The notes under the pieces were generated by a model. The model had not been told where the DNA came from. It searched no databases and saw only the letters and a list, made by a program, of their open reading frames with translations. Shown here one piece after another: positions 1 through 7,600 of a stretch of 37,723 bases of DNA; within the stretch, counting starts at the first letter, position 1, and each line of letters opens with the position of its first letter. A program made the position numbers and the translations under genes. The stretch lies in contig NZ_PPXC01000024.1 in the NCBI RefSeq assembly GCF_002909445.1, forward strand, positions 1-37,723. The letters are read 5' to 3'. This DNA is from Arthrobacter glacialis (lineage in GTDB: Bacteria; Actinomycetota; Actinomycetes; Actinomycetales; Micrococcaceae).

Positions 1-81
1 TCCATGAATAATTATCTCCTCCTGCCCCACCAAACATGAATGAGAAAAACTCTCTCACTCAAGGCTGGCACGTAGGGGTAA

Positions 82-108
82 GGGGCGTTTTTCACGAACG
101 CTCGCGCA
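82..108 (+). repeat. 27-nt intergenic motif, copy at left edge
   Basis: The stretch reads GGGGC-N8-CGAACGCTC-N2-GCA. The same architecture and length occur twice in tandem at 37571-37629. It lies just beyond the stop codon of the exporter gene, in non-coding DNA. It also contains GCGTT and AACGC half-arms that could form a short hairpin. Function unknown; a dispersed intergenic element is inferred. Confidence 0.55.
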
Positions 109-116
109 GTGGGACG

Positions 117-1334
117 CTAGATCTTGGGTACCATGCGCGGCCGCACAATGAGCCACAGGGCGGCCATGGCCAGCAAACTGCAGATGCCCATGATGGTGGC
201 CATGCTCGTCGCCGCCACACCCACCAGGCCCACCACGGGCGTGATCATCCCGGCGAAGCCAAAGGTTGCCGCGCCCAGCAGCGAGGCTGCCGTGCCTGCC
301 TGCCTCCCGTTGCGGGCCAGACCCATGACCTGGACGGAGGGGAACATGAAACCCGTGGCGCAGATGAAGAACCAGAGCGGAACCATGATGCCCCACAGGC
401 CCAGGCCAAGCTGATCGCAAATAACAATGGCGGCGGCGGAGGCCACTTGGGCGAGGGTTGCCCCGGCAATGACCCATTGCGGCCCCGTGTGGCGCATGAT
501 CCTCGAAGCTATTTGCACGCCAGCCACCACACCTAGGGAGTTCACGGCAAACAAGTAGCCGTATTGCTGGGGTGTGAATCCGTACGTGTTTTGGAACAGG
601 AAAGTGGAGGCCGAGAGATACGTGAAAAGGGCGGCAAAATTCAGCCCGCCCACAAAGAGCGTTCCAACAAATATCCTGTCGCTGAACACTGCCTTGTACC
701 TGCTGGCGACACTCACGCCGTCGGAATGGCGCTTTTCAGGTGGCAGGGTCTCAATGATGAAGACAAACGCGGCAATGACCACCAAGGTGCCGTAGCCGGC
801 CAGGAACCAGAAGATGCCGGGCCAATCCATGACGCGCAGCAGCTGGGAGCCGATGACGGGGGCCAGAATGGGTGCCATGCCGTTCACCAGCGACATGCGC
901 GAGAGCATACGGACCAGCTGGTAGCCACCGAAGAGGTCACGGATCATGGCCATCGCCACCACTCCGCCGCCTGCCGCGCCAATGCCCTGGAGCACGCGGA
1001 ACACGCCCAGCATGGTGATGTCCGTGGACATGGCGGCACCAATGGATGCTCCCACATGCAGCGCGGTGGCCAGGATCAGCGGCATCCGCCGACCAAACTT
1101 GTCACTGAAGGGGCCCACCACCAGCTGCCCGGCGGCGAATCCAATGGTCGTGGCTGTCAGGGTCAGCTGCACGGCTGCGGCACTGACTCCCAGCTCATGC
1201 CCAATGATGGGGAATGCTGGCAGATACAGGTCAATCGTGAAGGGTCCCAGCGCCGTTAGCAGTCCCAAGACCAAAACGTAGACCAGTTTCTGTCGGCGGG
1301 ACAGGGCATCGCCGGGATGGGCTGTGATGGTCAA
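117..1334 (-). CDS. Bcr/CflA-type MFS drug-resistance transporter
   Basis: A 405-residue integral membrane protein, the usual length for 12-helix major facilitator exporters. After a short basic N-terminus it shows a first helix followed by FTIDLYLPAFP, which is typical of the Bcr/CflA multidrug-resistance group. The loop between helices 2 and 3 carries the MFS motif A as GPFSDKFGRRMPL. The family expels drugs such as bicyclomycin or chloramphenicol, or small metabolites, in exchange for protons; the substrate here cannot be read. The ATG start at 1334 is preceded by an AAGGA-like ribosome site. The gene stands alone on the minus strand, divergent from the envelope group at 1657. Confidence 0.88.
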   Translation of the reverse strand: MTITAHPGDALSRRQKLVYVLVLGLLTALGPFTIDLYLPAFPIIGHELGVSAAAVQLTLTATTIGFAAGQLVVGPFSDKFGRRMPLILATALHVGASIGAAMSTDITMLGVFRVLQGIGAAGGGVVAMAMIRDLFGGYQLVRMLSRMSLVNGMAPILAPVIGSQLLRVMDWPGIFWFLAGYGTLVVIAAFVFIIETLPPEKRHSDGVSVASRYKAVFSDRIFVGTLFVGGLNFAALFTYLSASTFLFQNTYGFTPQQYGYLFAVNSLGVVAGVQIASRIMRHTGPQWVIAGATLAQVASAAAIVICDQLGLGLWGIMVPLWFFICATGFMFPSVQVMGLARNGRQAGTAASLLGAATFGFAGMITPVVGLVGVAATSMATIMGICSLLAMAALWLIVRPRMVPKI

Positions 1335-1656
1335 GGCTGGAGTCCTTATGGTTCTGGGGGTGTGTGCGTGAATGTGGGCAGCTCCAGATCCGGATAGCCC
1401 ACTGACTCATGCTAGTGCTTTTGACACCCGGCAAATACGGTGGCCGTTGTTGACGTGCCAGCCCGGAGGAGACAAGCCGTAGCGGTGTTCTTCGCCATGA
1501 CGCGTTCGAGCAAGTTTGGCTACAGGAACGCCGGGTGCCTGATGGATGGTAATTTTGACATTACGGTAGTGCCTCCTAGCGGGGGTGGTACAAAGACTTC
1601 GGGTTTGCGCCTACTTTCCATTGGCAGCAAAAACTCACATTACGGAGGCGGTTCCA
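1335..1656. other. Divergent intergenic region, no gene seen
   Basis: About 320 nt separate the exporter start from the holin-like gene. Both promoters should lie here. TTGACA hexamers occur at 1421-1426 and 1555-1560, but neither has a convincing -10 box at normal spacing. No RNA gene or convincing small ORF was recognised. Confidence 0.5.
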
Positions 1657-2505
1657 GTGACGGATGTGCAAAAGGACGTGCATATCACGGCGGATGAAAG
1701 CCCTAAGGCACAAGAATCTTCCCTGATCGAAGCGCTCAAAACTGCCTCGAGGCTGGTGCCACGGCAGATCAACGACGAAATTGCGTTGGCCAAGCTGGAA
1801 CTGGAACACAAGAAAGCCCGCGTGGGCGGTGTCGCGATTGCCGCCGGCCTTGCTTTGGCCTTCACCGCACTTCTGGTTATTGCCTTGGTGGTGGCTGCCA
1901 TTGCCGGCTTGGCCACCCTTATGCCGTTGTGGCTTTCGGCGCTTCTTGTCAGCGCAGCGTTTCTGCTCATTATTGGATTCAGCGGATTGATTGGTTACCG
2001 CAAATTCAAGACCTTGCTGCCATTGTTGCCGGAGCAGGCATGGCGTGGAATTCGCCACGACCTGGGCATTGCCAAGGAAGGTCGCGACTTTGACCCGGCA
2101 ACACTTGATCCGCAGCCCCTGACCAAGGAAGAAAAGAAGGCCCTCAAGGCTGAAGCTGAAGAAGCGGCGGCGAAGGCTAAGGCGGAACGGGCAGCCAAGG
2201 AAGCCGAGCACGGTCCCAAGGCCAACGAAAACGAGCTCATTGAACGCACCACCGCCCGACGCGCCCACCTGATGACTGTGCGTGAGGAACTGGTGGACCA
2301 GGCAGATGTGAAGAAACAAGCCAACTACTTGATCGACAATGCCAAGGGCCGGGCCAAGGACGTCATGAACTTGGCCGCGGCCGGTGCCTCGGAACAGGCT
2401 GGGCACGTCGTGGAAACTGTCAAGGAACGATGGAAACCACTGGCTGTTCTGGCCGTGTCTGCCGGGGCTTGCGCCTTGTTGCTGCGAAAGTTGTTAAAGA
2501 AGTAG
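1657..2505 (+). CDS. Holin-like (holin-X/DUF1469) plus DUF3618 fusion membrane protein
   Basis: A 282-residue protein from the GTG at 1657, which has a GGAGG site about nine bases upstream. Residues around 30-60 form an amphipathic helix (LVPRQINDEIALAKLELEHK), followed by two strongly hydrophobic helices around 65-120. This is the pattern of the actinobacterial holin superfamily III (Phage_holin_3_6) proteins. A charged KAEAEEAAAKAKAE coiled-coil stretch leads to a C-terminal part resembling DUF3618 (HLMTVREELVDQADVKKQ), ending in a third hydrophobic segment and a LLRKLLKK tail. These two domains are usually seen as separate small proteins encoded side by side, so the fusion is notable. Despite the holin name there is no phage context; a role in membrane or envelope stress is a guess. 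Confidence 0.75.
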   Translation: MTDVQKDVHITADESPKAQESSLIEALKTASRLVPRQINDEIALAKLELEHKKARVGGVAIAAGLALAFTALLVIALVVAAIAGLATLMPLWLSALLVSAAFLLIIGFSGLIGYRKFKTLLPLLPEQAWRGIRHDLGIAKEGRDFDPATLDPQPLTKEEKKALKAEAEEAAAKAKAERAAKEAEHGPKANENELIERTTARRAHLMTVREELVDQADVKKQANYLIDNAKGRAKDVMNLAAAGASEQAGHVVETVKERWKPLAVLAVSAGACALLLRKLLKK

Positions 2506-2587
2506 TTTAACCCCACAAATGTTCATAACCACACTTGATGCCGGTTGCGCGGCCCGACACACTTATCGCCAGGGGAGGTGACCCGCG

Positions 2588-3199
2588 ATGTCCACCAGTT
2601 CCAACGCCAAAGCCGGGAACGTGAACGCCATCGTCACCATCCCCAATATCATCACCGTGGTCAGGTTCCTGGGGACGCCTTTGTTTGTGTGGCTGGTCCT
2701 TGCGCGGCGCGAGTATGGCTGGGGTGTTTTTGTCCTCGCCCTCATGGGTTGCACCGACTGGATTGATGGGTTCGTCGCCCGGAAACTCAACCAGACCACA
2801 CAACTTGGCCGCATCATGGACCCCCTGGCCGACCGGGTGGCGTTGGTGGCTGTCAGCATCACCCTGGTCGTTGCCGATATCCTGCCCCTGTGGCTGCTCT
2901 TGCTGTTGGTGATTCCCGACGTCGTACTGCTGAGCGTTACGCTGTACTTCTTCCGGGGAGATGCAGATCTGAAGGTCACCATGCTGGGCAAGACGCGCAC
3001 GGCGGCGCTGATGATTGGCACGCCGATGCTGTTGCTGGCCAAGGCCTTGGAATCGGATTTCACCTTCATTCTCGCTTGGGTTTTTCTTGGCGCCGGAATG
3101 GTGATGCACGTTATCGCTTTCAGCCAGTACATGGTGGCGGTTATGGCTAAACACCGTGAACTTCACCTGCCCGGCAAGCCAGTCCAGGGCCGCCCGTGA
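2588..3199 (+). CDS. CDP-alcohol phosphatidyltransferase family protein
   Basis: A 203-residue membrane enzyme with the complete signature D57-x2-D60-G61-x2-A64-R65-x8-G74-x3-D78-x3-D82, read from CTDWIDGFVARKL and GRIMDPLADR. Enzymes with it transfer a phosphatidyl group from CDP-diacylglycerol to an alcohol such as glycerol-3-phosphate, inositol or phosphatidylglycerol, in the inner leaflet of the membrane. Length and helix pattern fit a PgsA or cardiolipin-synthase-like enzyme; the alcohol acceptor cannot be decided. The ATG start at 2588 has a good GGGGAGGTG site. The stop overlaps the next gene, so the two are translationally coupled. Confidence 0.88.
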   Translation: MSTSSNAKAGNVNAIVTIPNIITVVRFLGTPLFVWLVLARREYGWGVFVLALMGCTDWIDGFVARKLNQTTQLGRIMDPLADRVALVAVSITLVVADILPLWLLLLLVIPDVVLLSVTLYFFRGDADLKVTMLGKTRTAALMIGTPMLLLAKALESDFTFILAWVFLGAGMVMHVIAFSQYMVAVMAKHRELHLPGKPVQGRP

Positions 3200-4095
3200 T
3201 GTGGCTTGCCGTGGTGTGCGCAGTAGCCGGGGCTTTCTTTCTCGCTTTTGGTGCGCAACGCCAAGGCAGTGCCGTGCAAAACAACACGGGCGGGCTTGCC
3301 CTGGGCGGCGCCAGCTTCCTGCGCCTTCTGAAGAACCCGCGTTGGGTGTTCGGACTGGTGCTGCTCGGGGCGGGTATGGCTCTGAACGTTGTTGCCCTGA
3401 CTCTGGGGACGCTGACGGTGGTGCAGCCCATCGGCGCCATAGCCCTGGTGATTACCACCATTGTGAACTCGCGGGACCAAGGCATCAGGCTCAACCGGGC
3501 AACGGTTGTGGCCATCACCTGTTGTGTTGCTGGCAGCGCCTTGTTCGTCCTGATGGCCGTGAACGTCGTGGCGGAGAACACCCACGTCAACACCACCCAG
3601 GAACTGACGGTGGTGCTGTTGCTGGCAGCCGTCATCATCCTGTTTGGCGGGGCGCTGGTGCTGTTCAAGCACCGCTTGAAAGCGTTCTTTTACATCCTGG
3701 GCTCCGGTGTGTTGTTTGGTTTTGTTGCCGTGCTGACACGCATCATTTCCAAACAGATTTTTGACCCCAACGGGCTGTTCCTGCTCAATGTGCAGTGGTA
3801 CTCGGTGATTGCTATTGCCGCCGCTGGCGGGCTGGGAAGCTGGTTTGTGCAGAGCGCCTATGCCAGTGGGCCGCCGGATTTGGTGATTGCCGGACTAACC
3901 GTGATTGACCCCATTGTGGGCATTGCCATTGGCATCGCCATTTTAGGTGAGCTTCGTGACGATGTCCCCCCAGTGGTGGCAATTGCCATGGCTGGGGCGG
4001 CGATACTTGCTATCGTGGGGGTGATCGCGTTGTCCCGGCACCACCCTGACGTGGTGAAGCAGCGTGCAGCTGCAAAGAAGGAACAACGTAAGTAA
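3199..4095 (+). CDS. DMT-family (EamA/NIPA-like) transporter
   Basis: A protein of about 298 residues with roughly ten hydrophobic segments, beginning MWLAVVCAVAGAFFLAFGAQRQGSAVQ. The pattern fits the drug/metabolite transporter superfamily, with some resemblance to NIPA-type proteins. Its start overlaps the stop of the phosphatidyltransferase: the TGA shares bases with an ATG at 3199, and a GTG at 3196 is an alternative start. Placement between a lipid-head-group enzyme and a glycosyltransferase suggests envelope work, but the substrate is unknown. The C-terminus is a basic, cytosolic KQRAAAKKEQRK tail. Confidence 0.75.
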   Translation: MWLAVVCAVAGAFFLAFGAQRQGSAVQNNTGGLALGGASFLRLLKNPRWVFGLVLLGAGMALNVVALTLGTLTVVQPIGAIALVITTIVNSRDQGIRLNRATVVAITCCVAGSALFVLMAVNVVAENTHVNTTQELTVVLLLAAVIILFGGALVLFKHRLKAFFYILGSGVLFGFVAVLTRIISKQIFDPNGLFLLNVQWYSVIAIAAAGGLGSWFVQSAYASGPPDLVIAGLTVIDPIVGIAIGIAILGELRDDVPPVVAIAMAGAAILAIVGVIALSRHHPDVVKQRAAAKKEQRK

Positions 4096-4141
4096 CGTGC
4101 CAGCCCTCGGGCCATCTAAGAAGCCACCAGGAGTTTTATCC

Positions 4142-5347
4142 GTGTCATCCACCCCGAGTGAAAGCTCGCTAAAACCGCTCACCATTTTGATAGCAGCAGA
4201 TACCTATCCTCCGCATATCAATGGCGCAGCTCAGTTTGGATTCCGGTTGGCGACGGGTATGAGTGCCAGGGGCCATGAAGTACACGTGATGGCATGCCGC
4301 CCGGACGGCGGACCCATGTTTTCTGAACAACGCCCGGAGGCCACTGTGCACCGCCTGCGGTCCCGGCCCGTTCCCACCCACGAATATTTCAGGGTCAGCC
4401 TGCCATGGGAGATCAAGAAGGACATTGCGGCTCTCTTTGATGTGATTCGCCCCGATGTGGTGCATGTTCAAAGCCACTACATGATCGGCGAGCATGTGGT
4501 CTACGAGGCGAAGCGTCGTGGTGTGCGGATTGTGGCCACCAACCACTTCATGCCCGAAAACCTGAACCCCTTCTTGCCGTTCCCGCAGTGGTTCAAGAAC
4601 ATCGTGGGCCGTGTTTCATGGCGCGACATGGGCAAGGTCATGAGCAAGGCGGACGTTGTTACCACGCCCACCCCCTTGGCCGCCAAAGCCATGCACCAGC
4701 ACGCGTTCCTGCGCAAGGTTCTGCCGCTCTCCAACGGCATTGAGGTGGGCAACTACGAACTCGCCGAGGGCGAGCTTAAGCCGTCGAACCCGTACCCCAC
4801 AGTGGCCTTCGTGGGGCGCCTTGCCGAAGAAAAGCACATTGACGTCCTCATTGATGCGATCGCCAAGACTCCAGCCGAGCTCAATCTGCACCTGGTGGTG
4901 GTTGGCGGTGGCGAGGTTAAGAGCGCGTTGCGGGCGCAGGCCGAGAAGTTGGGGCTCTCCCCACGCGTTAAGTTCACCGGCCTGATCAGTGATGAGGAAT
5001 TGCGTGAGGTCTACCTCAAGGCCGATTTGTTCGTCATGCCTGGCACGGCAGAACTACAGTCTCTGGTGACGTTGGAAGCCATGAGCGCCTCAACACCTGT
5101 GGTGCTGGCCAATGCCATGGCCCTGCCGCACTTGGTTGAAGACGGTGTCAACGGCTACTTGTTCATGCCGAACAACAGTGACGACCTGGCCGAGAAGATC
5201 ACCACGATCATGCGCCTGGCTCCCGAGGACAGGGACGCCATGGGTGCTGCCAGCCACGACATGGTGGCACGTCATGGTTTGAAAAAGACCCTGGACACCT
5301 TTGAAGACATTTATCGTGGCGGAAGCTACGAGGATCACGCGGTTTAG
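4142..5347 (+). CDS. GT4-family (GT-B fold) glycosyltransferase
   Basis: About 401 residues from the GTG at 4142, which has an AGGAG site eight bases upstream. An upstream in-frame GTG at 4097 is less well placed. The N-terminal half opens with LTILIAADTYPPHINGAAQ, the acceptor-side glycine loop of GT4 enzymes. The C-terminal half has the nucleotide-sugar region with E-x7-E (AELQSLVTLEAMSASTPVV, around residues 303-311). Such enzymes add mannose, glucose or similar sugars to lipids or glycans with retention of configuration. With the upstream phosphatidyltransferase, a glycolipid such as a phosphatidylinositol mannoside or mannosyl-diacylglycerol is a reasonable inference, not shown by the sequence. 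Confidence 0.85.
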   Translation: MSSTPSESSLKPLTILIAADTYPPHINGAAQFGFRLATGMSARGHEVHVMACRPDGGPMFSEQRPEATVHRLRSRPVPTHEYFRVSLPWEIKKDIAALFDVIRPDVVHVQSHYMIGEHVVYEAKRRGVRIVATNHFMPENLNPFLPFPQWFKNIVGRVSWRDMGKVMSKADVVTTPTPLAAKAMHQHAFLRKVLPLSNGIEVGNYELAEGELKPSNPYPTVAFVGRLAEEKHIDVLIDAIAKTPAELNLHLVVVGGGEVKSALRAQAEKLGLSPRVKFTGLISDEELREVYLKADLFVMPGTAELQSLVTLEAMSASTPVVLANAMALPHLVEDGVNGYLFMPNNSDDLAEKITTIMRLAPEDRDAMGAASHDMVARHGLKKTLDTFEDIYRGGSYEDHAV

Positions 5348-5420
5348 CTCAAGACCCATTAGTATTGTGAGAGTGCTTTTCCTTAGGTTGTGCAGTTACC
5401 GAAGGAGGGGCACCTTGCAT

Positions 5421-5494
5421 GGGGCCATAGCTCAGCTGGTTAGAGCGCGGGACTCATAATCCTAAGGTCCTCGGTTCAAGTCCGAGTGGCCCTA
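5421..5494 (+). tRNA. tRNA with CAU anticodon (elongator Met or Ile2)
   Basis: A 74-nt cloverleaf can be drawn. It has a 7-bp acceptor stem (G1-U72 wobble), a 4-bp D stem GCTC/GAGC, anticodon loop CTCATAA with CAT at 5455-5457, and T arm CTCGG-TTCAAGT-CCGAG. The discriminator is A and CCA is not encoded. The anticodon stem is weak: position 27-43 is C-A and 28-42 is G-U. CAU could decode AUG, or AUA after lysidine modification; the sequence alone does not settle this, and it is not an initiator type by its D-arm. A strong terminator follows. Confidence 0.93.
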
Positions 5495-5499
5495 CACGC

Positions 5500-5538
5500 A
5501 ATACCCCCGGAATCTCCATGATTCCGGGGGTATTTTGC
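5500..5538 (+). terminator. Rho-independent terminator of the tRNA
   Basis: Arms AATACCCCCGGAAT (5500-5513) and ATTCCGGGGGTATT (5521-5534) pair perfectly over 14 bp around a 7-nt loop. A T-rich run follows, six bases after the tRNA. Confidence 0.92.
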
Positions 5539-5629
5539 TTTAAACTCAGGCTCGACGGCGGCCACTTGGGTGCTCATTCCGGTGGGAGTTTCCTCGGTGA
5601 ATGTTGCCCGCGTCACGCGAATGCGGTAT

Positions 5630-5645
5630 GTTACTCATCAGTAAC
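5630..5645. promoter_or_regulatory. Candidate operator upstream of acyl-CoA dehydrogenase
   Basis: GTTACT-CATC-AGTAAC is a perfect 6-bp inverted repeat with a 4-nt centre, 62 bases before the GTG start at 5707. Size and symmetry suit a dimeric TetR-type repressor. No regulator gene lies next to it, so the protein that binds would be encoded elsewhere. Confidence 0.5.
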
Positions 5646-5706
5646 AAGTTTGGTGCTGGGCCGAACCGTTGACTATTCAATGATGAGAACAAGCAAAGGA
5701 TTACCC

Positions 5707-6897
5707 GTGTCCAAGGCAGCTGTTGACCTAAACAATCTTCCCTACGCCGATGGTGACTTCTATGGATTTGAGCAGATGCTCTCCGCGAAGGAACGCGAAC
5801 GCCTCCAGGATCTCCGGGACTTCCTGGACAAGGAAGTCAAGCCGATTGCCACCGATTGCTGGAACCGCGGCGAGTTCCCCATGGAGCTCATCCCCAAGTT
5901 GGCGGAGTTGGACATCATGAGCCCCGTTCACCGCCAAGGCTATTCAAGCCTCTTTGCCGGGTTGAGCCATGCAGAGTTCACACGGGCTGATGCCTCGATC
6001 GCCACGTTCATGGGCGTCCATGACGGCCTGTTCACCGGTTCCATTGAAGCCCTGGCGTCGGAAGAACAAAAAGCTGCCTGGCTGCCAGACATCTACGCCA
6101 TGAAAAAGATCGGCGCCTTTGGTTTGACCGAGCCCCTCGGTGGCTCAGATGTTGCCGGCGGCACCCGCACCACGGCGGTGCGAGACGGCGACAACTGGAT
6201 CCTGAACGGTGCCAAGCGCTGGATTGGCAACGCAACCTTCTCGGACTGGGTTGTTATCTATGCCCGCGACATTGCAGACAACCAGGTCAAGGCCTTCATC
6301 GTTGACACCAAACTGCCCGGCTACGGCGCCACCAAGATTGAGAACAAGACGGCCCTGCGCACGGTTCAAAACGCCGACATCACCTTGGAAAATGTGGTGG
6401 TTCCACACGAGTTCAAGCTTGCTGGCGGCAATAGTTTCCGCGACACCAACAAGGTTCTCAAGGTAACCCGCCTTGCTGTGGCGTGGCAGGCAGTTGGCCA
6501 ACAGATGGCGGCATTTGATGTGGCCCGCCGCTATGCCATTGAACGCCAGCAGTTTGGCCGCCCCATCGCCTCCTTCCAAATGGTTCAGGACCAGCTCGTG
6601 AAGATGCTGGGCAACACCGTCGCCTCGACAGGCATGATGGTTCGCTTGTCCCAGCTGGAGGATCTGGGCCAGGCCAAGGACGAGCAATCAGCACTTGCAA
6701 AGGCCTTCACCACTGCGCGCATGCGGGAAACGGTGGCCATGGGCCGGAGCCTCTTTGGCGGCAACGGCATCGTCACCGACTATGAGATGGCAAAGATCTT
6801 CGCCGACGCCGAGGCCATCTACTCCTATGAGGGCACCTATGAGATCAACACCTTGGTCACGGGCCGCGCCATCACGGGCATCTCCGCGATCGTCTGA
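5707..6897 (+). CDS. Acyl-CoA dehydrogenase, glutaryl-CoA-dehydrogenase-like
   Basis: A 396-residue flavoenzyme from the GTG at 5707 (AAAGGA site about seven bases upstream). An ATG at 5680 is possible but lacks a good site. It has the acyl-CoA dehydrogenase layout: an N-terminal helical domain, the beta-domain FAD motif FGLTEPLGGSDVAGGTRTT, and a C-terminal helical domain with ERQQFGRPIASFQ. The catalytic glutamate lies in YSYEGTYEINTLVTGRAITG, close to the glutaryl-CoA dehydrogenase/long-chain group in which YEGT carries the base. It oxidises an acyl-CoA to the enoyl-CoA, passing electrons to ETF. The substrate is uncertain. The gene is monocistronic, with a candidate operator upstream and two repeat elements downstream. 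Confidence 0.88.
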   Translation: MSKAAVDLNNLPYADGDFYGFEQMLSAKERERLQDLRDFLDKEVKPIATDCWNRGEFPMELIPKLAELDIMSPVHRQGYSSLFAGLSHAEFTRADASIATFMGVHDGLFTGSIEALASEEQKAAWLPDIYAMKKIGAFGLTEPLGGSDVAGGTRTTAVRDGDNWILNGAKRWIGNATFSDWVVIYARDIADNQVKAFIVDTKLPGYGATKIENKTALRTVQNADITLENVVVPHEFKLAGGNSFRDTNKVLKVTRLAVAWQAVGQQMAAFDVARRYAIERQQFGRPIASFQMVQDQLVKMLGNTVASTGMMVRLSQLEDLGQAKDEQSALAKAFTTARMRETVAMGRSLFGGNGIVTDYEMAKIFADAEAIYSYEGTYEINTLVTGRAITGISAIV

Positions 6898-6956
6898 TCC
6901 CCACACCCTCCCTAACCTCGCAAGCTCGGCCAGGGAACCCTCGGGCACGTGGGCCC
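6898..6956 (+). repeat. Stop-abutting hairpin repeat, copy 1
   Basis: Starting one base after the dehydrogenase TGA, the sequence runs TCCCCACACCCTCCC, then CCTCGCAAGCTCGG, then CCCTCGGGCACG and GGGCCC. The same framework follows the actP stop at 19733-19800, and a related copy on the minus strand follows the LytS-kinase stop (16241-16291). CCCAC/GTGGG outer arms can pair. It probably acts as a 3'-end or terminator-like element; this is inference. Confidence 0.55.
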
Positions 6957-6962
6957 TGTCTC

Positions 6963-7034
6963 CAACTGGCCCGCAGAAAACGCCGAAAAACGCACGAAAA
7001 CCGTCAATTTTCGCCGTTTTCTGCGGGTCAGTTG
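6963..7034. repeat. 72-nt long palindrome, copy 1
   Basis: This is a 72-nt inverted repeat with 28-nt arms, beginning CAACTGGCCCGCAGAAAACG and ending in its near complement. Three positions differ between the arms and the inner stem is decayed. An equal-length, better-preserved copy lies at 13521-13592. Both lie between convergent genes. Here the right end overlaps the last codons and stop of the M23 peptidase gene on the minus strand. Confidence 0.85.
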
Positions 7035-7600
7035 ATGAGGGGGAGCAGGACTGACGGGCGCAGGTCAAAGATGAACTGCAGTGGATCGAGGTATGTTTCG
7101 CCGCGTCGCACGCCCCAGTGCAGGCAGCTGTCCGCTGGAGCCGGCGCCCCATCACAATGGGTTGGACCCTCCACAACACCCAACTCCTGTCCGCGGCTCA
7201 CGGAATCGCCAACTTTCACCTCCGAGACCACGGGCTCAAAACTCAGCCGCAAGCCGTTGTCAACGGTTATGGTCAGCACTGGCCTATTAGCCACGACGCC
7301 GGCGAAGGTCACCACGCCGGAGGTGGGTGCCAGTACGGGCGAGCCCCGTGGGGCCGCCAAGTCAACACCCCGGTGCCCGCTCAGCCACGGCTTCGCCGGC
7401 TGGTCAAAGGCATGAAGCACCCCGGGTTTGCCTGCCATCGGCCAACCCCAGGCGATTGAGGCTGGCAGGGGAGTGGCCGCCGTCGAACGTGAAAACGACA
7501 GCGACGGGGCGGCCAGGCTGGAGCCCGGCAGCAGCACAACCAGAACAAGAAGGAATGTGCCCACAATTTGCGTCCGGCCACGCCCAAATATGTTGCTCAT
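7028..7600 (-). CDS. Secreted M23 (LytM) family metallopeptidase
   Basis: A 190-residue protein with an N-terminal hydrophobic segment (residues 11-29, ending near SSLAAP) that reads as a signal peptide. It then has a LytM domain with the zinc ligands H76 and D80 in SGHRGVDLA and H161 in CLHWGVRRG. The family cuts peptide bridges in peptidoglycan outside the membrane. The usual YxHL histidine motif is replaced by SFEPV, as in a subgroup of short actinobacterial proteins, so activity cannot be taken for granted. The gene is divergent from rpsB, a common actinobacterial arrangement. The TGA stop lies inside the 72-nt palindrome, so that repeat sets the C-terminus. Confidence 0.87.
   Translation of the reverse strand: MSNIFGRGRTQIVGTFLLVLVVLLPGSSLAAPSLSFSRSTAATPLPASIAWGWPMAGKPGVLHAFDQPAKPWLSGHRGVDLAAPRGSPVLAPTSGVVTFAGVVANRPVLTITVDNGLRLSFEPVVSEVKVGDSVSRGQELGVVEGPTHCDGAPAPADSCLHWGVRRGETYLDPLQFIFDLRPSVLLPLIN

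Noticed and set aside
1421-1560. TTGACA boxes as promoters for the exporter or holin-like gene
   Set aside because: Neither has a credible -10 hexamer at 16-19 nt.
1576-2406. A 276-codon minus-strand frame over the holin-like gene
   Set aside because: Plus-strand product has clear helices and motif order; the minus frame has no family features.
1657-2505. Holin-like gene as a sign of prophage
   Set aside because: No endolysin, capsid, integrase or att site lies nearby; this family is a chromosomal actinobacterial membrane protein.
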